DNA of 64,000 nucleotides from contig NZ_BMEY01000003.1 in the NCBI RefSeq assembly GCF_014637405.1, positions 219,233 to 283,232 of the forward strand. The letters run 5' to 3'. Each line of letters begins with the position of its first letter. Positions within the stretch are counted from its first letter, which is position 1. The translations under genes were made by a program, and so were the position numbers. This DNA comes from Ornithinibacillus halotolerans. GTDB lineage: Bacteria; Bacillota; Bacilli; Bacillales; Amphibacillaceae. The notes beneath the pieces were generated by a model. It had not been told where the DNA came from. It worked only from the letters and a program-made list of their open reading frames with translations, and did not search any database. Below are positions 55,199 to 64,000 of this stretch, one piece after another.

Positions 55199-55786
55199 TT
55201 ATTCTGGTTTACGTTCTAATACTTTATCAATTAACCCATACTCCACAGCACTTGCAGCAGTCATGAAATTATCTCTTTCTGTATCGCGATTGATTACTTC
55301 AATAGGTTGACCAGTGCGCTCGGAAAGAATTTTGTTTAGGTTTTCTCTCATTTGTAGAATTCTTTTTGCGTGGATTTCGATATCCGTTGCTTGCCCTTGC
55401 GTACCACCAAGTGGTTGGTGAATCATTACTTCACTATTAGGAAGTGCATAACGTTTCCCTTTTGCGCCAGCCGCAAGTAGAAAAGCTCCCATTGAAGCAG
55501 CCATACCAGTACATATTGTAGATACGTCTGATTTAATAAATTGCATTGTATCATAAATTGCCATACCAGCTGTAATAGAACCACCTGGTGAGTTGATGTA
55601 TAATGAGATATCCTTACCTGGATCTTCTGCTTCTAAAAATAGCAATTGAGCAACAATAGAGTTTGCGACATTATCATCGATAGCACTACCTAACATAATG
55701 ATTCTGTCTTTTAATAAACGAGAGTAAATATCATATGCACGTTCACCGCGGTTTGTTTGTTCAATAACTGTAGGTATTAAATTCAT
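55199..55786 (-). CDS. clpP: ClpP protease proteolytic subunit
   Basis: 195 residues on the minus strand, standard length. The catalytic triad Ser98 (TGMAASMG), His123 (MIHQPLG) and Asp172 (DTERDNF) is complete. ClpP forms a tetradecameric chamber that degrades proteins delivered by ClpC, ClpX or ClpE, including regulators of competence, stress and development. A CtsR operator overlaps its promoter. GGAGGAATT lies upstream of the ATG. Confidence 0.98.
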   Translation of the reverse strand: MNLIPTVIEQTNRGERAYDIYSRLLKDRIIMLGSAIDDNVANSIVAQLLFLEAEDPGKDISLYINSPGGSITAGMAIYDTMQFIKSDVSTICTGMAASMGAFLLAAGAKGKRYALPNSEVMIHQPLGGTQGQATDIEIHAKRILQMRENLNKILSERTGQPIEVINRDTERDNFMTAASAVEYGLIDKVLERKPE

Positions 55787-55839
55787 TGGAATTCCTCCTT
55801 TAATCTTTTCAAATGGATATCCAATCTTTGGATAATTTT

Positions 55840-55869
55840 ATCATATAACAATGGTCAATGAAGGTCAAA
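55840..55869 (-). promoter_or_regulatory. clpP promoter with CtsR operator
   Basis: On the minus strand TTGACC (55868-55863) and TATGAT (55845-55840) are 17 bp apart. The + strand reads GGTCAATGAAGGTCAAA (55853-55869), matching the CtsR tandem heptamer (GGTCAAA-N3-GGTCAAA) with one change and covering the -35 box, so CtsR would repress clpP until heat or protein stress. Confidence 0.88.
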
Positions 55870-55970
55870 CGAAAACGTTCGCCAAATCTTGCAACTTGTC
55901 TATGTATGAAATCACACATTACATCATGCCCGTTGGTAAGGGGATTTAAACCTTTTCCTATTAAAAATAC

Positions 55971-55999
55971 TTGTTTATTAAACGTTTAAGCGTTATAAT
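55971..55999 (+). promoter_or_regulatory. Promoter of the tRNA-Arg gene
   Basis: TTGTTT (55971-55976) and TATAAT (55994-55999) are separated by 17 bp, 33 bp before the tRNA. Confidence 0.75.
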
Positions 56000-56031
56000 A
56001 ACATTTGTGTTCCAATCAAACATTTAATGAT

Positions 56032-56107
56032 GCGCCCATAGCTCAGCTGGATAGAGCACTGGTTTCCGGTACCAGGTTTGCCGGGGGTTCGAATCCCTCT
56101 GGGCGCG
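56032..56107 (+). tRNA. tRNA-Arg (anticodon CCG)
   Basis: Cloverleaf: acceptor GCGCCCA/TGGGCGC, D stem GCTC/GAGC, anticodon stem CTGGT/ACCAG with loop TTCCGGT (anticodon CCG, reads CGG), T stem GGGGG/CCCTC with loop TTCGAAT, discriminator G. The 3' CCA is not encoded. The variable loop GTTTGCC is 7 nt, longer than the usual 4-5. B. subtilis also has a single tRNA-Arg next to clpP. A terminator follows. Confidence 0.95.
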
Positions 56108-56115
56108 CTAAAAAT

Positions 56116-56146
56116 AAGCAAGGGTCAATTAGACTCTTGCTTTTTT
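56116..56146 (+). terminator. Terminator after tRNA-Arg
   Basis: AAGCAAGGGTC (56116-56126) pairs with GACTCTTGCTT (56132-56142) with one wobble, then TTTT. The following 56147-56404 holds no gene. Confidence 0.92.
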
Positions 56147-56404
56147 GTTGACCCAATTTCGAAAACTGCCTCTGTATCACTTTCCTCATTGCATAGATTA
56201 TTCTCCTCAGCTACTAATGCGTACGATCGTAACAACACCTAAGGTATTTGACGAATAGAATCTATATTAATAATTCACTTACTAATAAATACTGGAATTT
56301 AATTGAACCCTTTAATATTCTTTTGGTAGAAAGGGATATTTTTGCTCTTCGGCCATTTTCTAGTATACTTAAACTATAAACACTTCATGAAGGAGAAAAT
56401 CACA

Positions 56405-56662
56405 TTGAATAAAGTAATATTTTATACAAAGGAAATATGCTCATTATGTGATGATGCAGAAGCATTATTAGAAATGTTTCAACAGGATTATGAGTTTGAA
56501 ATTGAAAAGAGAGATATTTATACAAATGATGCGTGGTTGGAAGAATATCAATTGCTCATTCCATTGTTAGACATAAACGGTATAAAACTGGATTGTGAAC
56601 ATGTTGATTATTATACAATGGAGAAAACATTAAAAGAAAACTTTCCATTACGACACAAGTAA
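56405..56662 (+). CDS. Glutaredoxin-like small thiol protein
   Basis: 85 residues from TTG 56405 (GAAGGAG upstream). MNKVIFYTKEICSLCDDAEALL shows a thioredoxin-fold start with a CSLC redox motif (Cys12, Cys15), and IPLLDINGIKLD may supply the cis-proline region, although the proline is shifted. The family is annotated as glutaredoxin or DUF836. Its position upstream of cggR is recurrent in Bacilli. The partner is unknown. A longer in-frame ATG at 56387 lies within the ribosome binding site. Confidence 0.8.
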   Translation: MNKVIFYTKEICSLCDDAEALLEMFQQDYEFEIEKRDIYTNDAWLEEYQLLIPLLDINGIKLDCEHVDYYTMEKTLKENFPLRHK

Positions 56663-56704
56663 CAATGTTGATTGTGTATTTTAACTAATAGAAATGCAAT
56701 TTCA

Positions 56705-56810
56705 TTGTATAATCTAGCTATTATGGTATAATACTAATGTACATAGGATTCTATGTGTATTTTTTTGGGACGTGTGGGACGTTTTGTTAATGTGCGGGAC
56801 GTATTTGCTC
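56705..56810 (+). promoter_or_regulatory. cggR-gapA promoter and CggR operator
   Basis: TTGTAT (56705-56710) and an extended -10 TGGTATAAT (56724-56732) form the promoter. Downstream GGGACGT occurs at 56767, 56776 and 56796. The last two are 20 bp apart, the spacing of the CggR direct-repeat operator (CGGGAC-N6-TGTC-N4-CGGGAC) in B. subtilis. CggR bound here would act as a roadblock, relieved by fructose-1,6-bisphosphate. Confidence 0.82.
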
Positions 56811-56833
56811 CCGATTATAAAAGGGGAAATGTC

Positions 56834-57862
56834 ATGAAGACATTAATCGACATTCAAAAAAAACTTGTTCCCGATTTGTTAGAAGTATTGAAAACAAGAT
56901 ATTCTCTTCTTCACTTGATTAATCAGAATCAACCGATCGGAAGAAGAGGGCTAACTGATGAAAGTAACTTAACAGAAAGACAAGTTCGAAGTGAGATTGA
57001 TTTTCTCCATGAACAGGGATTGATAGAAGTTACAACCAAGGGAATGCTTATAACAGATCAAGGGAAAGATATATTAGAAAAACTAACCCAATATATAGCT
57101 GAAATTAGTGAATTAAATCAGTTAGAGATTCATTTAAAGGAAATATTACGAGTAGAAAATGTCATTATCGTTCCTGGTAATAGCGACGAAGAAGATTGGG
57201 TAAAACAAGAAATGGGCAAAGCTTGTGTCCGTTATTTAAAGAAAATAATTATGCCTAATGCTACTATTGCCGTAACCGGTGGAACTACGATGGCTTCTAT
57301 TGCAAGTGTAATGTCTCCTTTAGATAAAGTTGATAATTATTTATTTGTCCCTGCTAGAGGCGGTATTGGTGAGAAGGTTGAGAACCAAGCCAATACGATT
57401 GCCGCTGAAATGTCCCTGAAAGCACAAGGAAACTATCGATTACTATATGTACCTGACCCACTTAGTGAAACTTCATATCAGAATCTAATAAATGAACCTT
57501 CTATTATTGAAGTTTTACAGTTAATTAAGAATGCAGACATAGTCTTGCATGGGATTGGGGATGCATTAACAATGGCTGAGCGCAGGAAAACGCCTGAGAA
57601 TATTAAGCAAAAGCTGTTGGAGGAAAAAGCAGTGAGTGAGGCATTTGGGTATTATTTTACCCAAAAGGGAGAAGTGGTTCACAAAGTGCGTACCGTTGGT
57701 TTGCAATTAGAAGATCTGGATTCGAAAGAGTATGTTATTACTGTTGCCGGAGGAAGTTCCAAGGCAAAAGCAATCGAATCTTATTTCAAACAGGCAAAAA
57801 GCCATATGCTCATTACGGATGAAGCAGCAGCAATACAGATTTTGAGGGATTCTTCCCTTTAA
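56834..57862 (+). CDS. cggR: Central glycolytic genes regulator CggR
   Basis: 342 residues from ATG 56834 (AAGGGGAAA upstream; B. subtilis 340). An upstream in-frame ATG at 56753 would translate through the operator and lacks a ribosome binding site. An N-terminal winged helix (YSLLHLINQNQPIGRRGLTDESNLTER) is followed by a SorC-type sugar-phosphate domain with VPGNSDEEDWVKQEMGK, VTGGTTMAS, PARGGIGE and VLHGIGDA. It represses its own operon and thereby gapA to eno. Confidence 0.96.
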   Translation: MKTLIDIQKKLVPDLLEVLKTRYSLLHLINQNQPIGRRGLTDESNLTERQVRSEIDFLHEQGLIEVTTKGMLITDQGKDILEKLTQYIAEISELNQLEIHLKEILRVENVIIVPGNSDEEDWVKQEMGKACVRYLKKIIMPNATIAVTGGTTMASIASVMSPLDKVDNYLFVPARGGIGEKVENQANTIAAEMSLKAQGNYRLLYVPDPLSETSYQNLINEPSIIEVLQLIKNADIVLHGIGDALTMAERRKTPENIKQKLLEEKAVSEAFGYYFTQKGEVVHKVRTVGLQLEDLDSKEYVITVAGGSSKAKAIESYFKQAKSHMLITDEAAAIQILRDSSL

Positions 57863-57885
57863 ATATATTTATAACAAGATTTTAG

Positions 57886-58905
<1,020 letters not shown>

Positions 58906-58920
58906 GAATAAGTGAACTAG

Positions 58921-58955
58921 AAAAGGTGGGGGAGGTATTCTCCTCCTTTTCACTT
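58921..58955 (+). terminator. Hairpin/terminator between gapA and pgk
   Basis: AAAAGG with GGGGAGG (58921-58935) pairs with CTCCTCCTTTT (58940-58950), followed by T-rich sequence. Termination is probably partial because the operon continues. Confidence 0.75.
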
Positions 58956-59030
58956 TTCTCTTGAGTATTGGTAGATTATAAGGGAAAATTTATATCGTAA
59001 TGCTTACATATATTTCTGGAGGGATTTCGA

Positions 59031-60212
59031 ATGAGTAAAAAAACGATTAAAGACCTCAATTTAAAAGGAAAAAAAGTGTTTTGTCGTGTGGACTTAAACG
59101 TTCCAATGAAAGATGGAAAAGTGACAGATGACACACGTATAAAAGCAGTTTTACCGACAGTCCAGTATTTAACGGAACAAGGAGCTAAAGTTATTTTAGC
59201 AAGTCACCTTGGACGTCCGAAAGGCCAGGTTGTTGAAGAACTAAGACTAGACCCAGTTGCAAAGAACTTAAGTGACCTATTAGGAAAAACGGTTATTAAA
59301 ACGGATTCTGTTTATGGTAGCGAAGTAGATGAAGCGATTGCTAGTTTAGAGGAAGGCGATATATTACTTCTTGAAAATGTTCGCTTTGAAGCTGGAGAAG
59401 AAAAAAATGATCCTGCTCTTGCAGATGCATTTGCTAAAATGGCTGATGTCTATGTTAATGATGCATTTGGAACTTCACACCGTGCACATGCATCGACTGT
59501 AGGAGTTGCAGAAAAAATTCCATCAGCTGCAGGTTTTTTAATGGAAAAAGAAATAGCTGTTATTGGAAAAGCACTAGAAAATCCTGACCGTCCTTTTACT
59601 GCTATTATTGGTGGAGCAAAAGTAAAAGATAAAATTGGAGTTATTGATAATCTATTAGATAAAGTGGATCATCTAATTATTGGTGGAGGTCTAGCTTATA
59701 CATTTGTAAAAGCGCAAGGCCACGAAATTGGTAAATCCCTACTTGAAGAAGATAAAATTGACTTAGCTAAAGAATTTATGCAAAAGGCAAAAGATAAAGG
59801 TGTCAACCTAGTTCTTCCTGAAGATGTTGTTGTTGCAGATGATTTTTCAGAAGATGCAAACAAAAAAGTTGTTGCTATCTATGAAATTCCTTCTGATTGG
59901 GAAGCGTTAGATATTGGTCCAAAAACAAGTGAAAAGTATGCCCAAATTGTGAGAGATTCGAAACTAGTCATTTGGAATGGTCCAATGGGCGTTTTCGAAA
60001 TGAATGCATTTGCTAATGGTACAAAGGCAGTAGCAGAAGCTTTAGCAACTACTGAAGGATATACTATCATTGGTGGTGGCGATTCAGCAGCTGCAGTTGA
60101 GAAATTTAATCTTGCCGATAAAATGGATCATGTATCAACTGGTGGAGGAGCATCCTTAGAATTTATGGAAGGAAAAGTACTCCCTGGTGTTCAGGTCATA
60201 AACGAAAAATAA
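59031..60212 (+). CDS. pgk: Phosphoglycerate kinase
   Basis: 393 residues, normal length. It transfers phosphate from 1,3-bisphosphoglycerate to ADP. The N-terminal domain has [23 protein letters not shown] and the C-terminal domain has [12 protein letters not shown], nucleotide-binding [17 protein letters not shown] and GGGDSAAAV. Its ribosome binding site is TGGAGGGAT. It is followed 21 bp later by tpiA. Confidence 0.98.
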   Translation: MSKKTIKDLNLKGKKVFCRVDLNVPMKDGKVTDDTRIKAVLPTVQYLTEQGAKVILASHLGRPKGQVVEELRLDPVAKNLSDLLGKTVIKTDSVYGSEVDEAIASLEEGDILLLENVRFEAGEEKNDPALADAFAKMADVYVNDAFGTSHRAHASTVGVAEKIPSAAGFLMEKEIAVIGKALENPDRPFTAIIGGAKVKDKIGVIDNLLDKVDHLIIGGGLAYTFVKAQGHEIGKSLLEEDKIDLAKEFMQKAKDKGVNLVLPEDVVVADDFSEDANKKVVAIYEIPSDWEALDIGPKTSEKYAQIVRDSKLVIWNGPMGVFEMNAFANGTKAVAEALATTEGYTIIGGGDSAAAVEKFNLADKMDHVSTGGGASLEFMEGKVLPGVQVINEK

Positions 60213-60233
60213 TTATTCTTAAGAGGTGATCCC

Positions 60234-60988
60234 ATGCGTAAAAAAGTAATCGCAGGTAACTGGAAAATGAATAAAACGATTCAAGAGGCTAATGAATTTG
60301 TTGAAGCAGTCTCTGGAAAAATCCCTTCCAATGAAAAGGTAGAAGCAATTGTATGTGCACCATATCCATTCTTAGCTTCTTTAGTTGAAAAAACTAAAGG
60401 AACTAATCTACTTGTAAGTGCTCAGAACATGCATTATGAAGATAGTGGAGCATTTACAGGGGAAGTAAGTCCGGTTATGTTAAAAGATTTAGGAGTAACT
60501 CATGTCGTATTAGGCCATTCTGAGCGCAGAGAATATTTTGCTGAGACAAATGAAACAGTAAATAAAAAAGTACACGCAGCATTTAAGCATGATTTAACAC
60601 CAATTGTTTGTGTTGGAGAAACATTAGAGCAACGTGAAGCAAATGAAACAAAGTCCTTCGTAGGTGAGCAAGTGAAAAAAGCTATCGAAGGTTTATCGAA
60701 TGAACAAGTTGCTAAAACGATTATTGCTTATGAACCGATTTGGGCAATCGGAACTGGAAAAACTGCGTCTAGTCAAGATGCAAATGAAGTATGTGCACAT
60801 GTTCGTCAGGTCGTTCAAGAAGTGACAGATGAAGCAACAGCCAATGCTGTAGTTATCCAATACGGAGGAAGTGTAAAACCTTCTAATGTTGATGAATTAC
60901 TTGCACAATCTGATATTGATGGTGCGCTAGTTGGAGGAGCAAGTCTAGAAGCTGAATCATTTATGCAGCTTGTGGAGGCAGGAGCAAA

Positions 60989-60992
<4 letters not shown>
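60234..60992 (+). CDS. tpiA: Triosephosphate isomerase
   Basis: 252 residues. The TIM-barrel enzyme interconverts dihydroxyacetone phosphate and glyceraldehyde-3-phosphate. Visible: AGNWKMNKT with catalytic Lys, LGHSERRE with catalytic His, [15 protein letters not shown] with catalytic Glu and flexible loop, and the phosphate-binding GGSVKPSN and [18 protein letters not shown] is the ribosome binding site. The stop overlaps the gpmI start by 4 bp (ATGA). Confidence 0.98.
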
Positions 60993-63836
<2,844 letters not shown>

Positions 63837-63848
63837 TTAAGAAATTAG

Positions 63849-63880
63849 AAAAGACTGCCTATCAGTTGGGCAGTCTTTTT
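63849..63880 (+). terminator. Terminator of the glycolytic operon
   Basis: AAAGACTGCC (63850-63859) pairs with GGCAGTCTTT (63869-63878), followed by TT. Confidence 0.92.
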
Positions 63881-63901
63881 GTGCGACGGGCAGTTGCACA
63901 T

Positions 63902-63921
63902 GGCGCTGATAATTCAGCGCC
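63902..63921 (+). terminator. Second hairpin after eno
   Basis: GGCGCTGA and TCAGCGCC form a perfect 8-bp stem with a TAAT loop, followed by TGTTTTATTT. It may be a back-up terminator. The remaining bases to 64000 show no supported gene. Confidence 0.65.
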
Positions 63922-64000
63922 TGTTTTATTTCTTTTAGGACAGAGACGTCACTGAGGTGAAACGACTGGATGACAGAAAGAAATTAGATTTCCAGATGGT

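Noticed and set aside
55863..55885. Possible CcpA (cre) site AACGAAAACGTTCGCC near clpP
   Set aside because: Several consensus positions do not match, and the CtsR box explains the region better.
63957..64000. Open frame from GTG 63957 running off the window edge
   Set aside because: Only 14 codons are visible, with no ribosome binding site and no recognisable start of a known protein.

Overview
The window is chromosomal DNA from a low-GC Gram-positive bacterium of the family Bacillaceae. AT-rich codon use, strong AAGGAGG-type ribosome binding sites, frequent TTG and GTG starts, and long synteny with Bacillus subtilis (degSU-degV-comF-flagella-hpf-secA-prfB-cccB-ftsEX-ctpB-minJ, uvrBA, hprK-lgt-yvoD-ppaX-yvoF, trxB-rapZ-glmR-whiA-crh, clpP-tRNA-Arg, cggR-gapA-pgk-tpiA-gpmI-eno) support this. 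Gene content and a family of GC-rich intergenic repeats suggest an Oceanobacillus/Virgibacillus-like species. That genus call is inference.

Layout. 1-2486: a repeat remnant, a duplicated P-loop ATPase and two tandem IDEAL-domain paralogues. 2487-6859: a biofilm matrix locus made of a SinR-type operator and structured leader, tasA/calY, tapA, sipW, a sortase-anchored TasA-like protein, a very short sinI and sinR. 7145-9334: a small unknown ORF and nagA-nagB. 9348-9764: a repeat element. 9793-16185: yvyE, degS-degU, degV, comFA-comFC, yvyF. 16189-22997: late flagellar genes flgM-flgN-flgK-flgL, a repeat element, fliW-csrA, flaG-fliD-fliS-fliT, with two SigD-type promoters. The flagellin gene hag is missing from its usual place between csrA and flaG. 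23093-28496: hpf, secA, a repeat, prfB with its programmed +1 frameshift, and cccB. 28758-34836: ftsE-ftsX, an M23 hydrolase with a coiled coil, ctpB, minJ. 35004-37551: ykoP, ykoQ and ykoN homologues. 37601-42549: a LexA box and uvrB-uvrA. 42688-43732: yojF-bshB2. 44116-48544: yvlD, hprK-lgt-yvoD-ppaX-yvoF. 48729-51531: FMN reductase, TPR protein, trxB. 51848-55112: rapZ-glmR-whiA-crh. 55199-55869: clpP on the minus strand under a CtsR box. 56032-56107: tRNA-Arg(CCG). 56405-63836: a glutaredoxin-like protein and the cggR-gapA-pgk-tpiA-gpmI-eno glycolytic operon.

How the genes fit together. The first half gathers lifestyle-switch functions: SinI/SinR with the TasA amyloid matrix, DegS/DegU, competence DNA uptake and flagellar assembly with the FliW/CsrA switch. 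The second half holds envelope growth and division (FtsEX with a hydrolase, CtpB, MinJ, Lgt, RapZ/GlmR/WhiA) and carbon-flux control (HprK with its substrate Crh, GlmR, CggR with the glycolytic enzymes). The least described part is the matrix locus, where tasA comes first, a long hairpin separates tasA from tapA, and a TasA-like protein carries an LPNTA sortase signal. No phage, insertion sequence, CRISPR array or defence system was seen.
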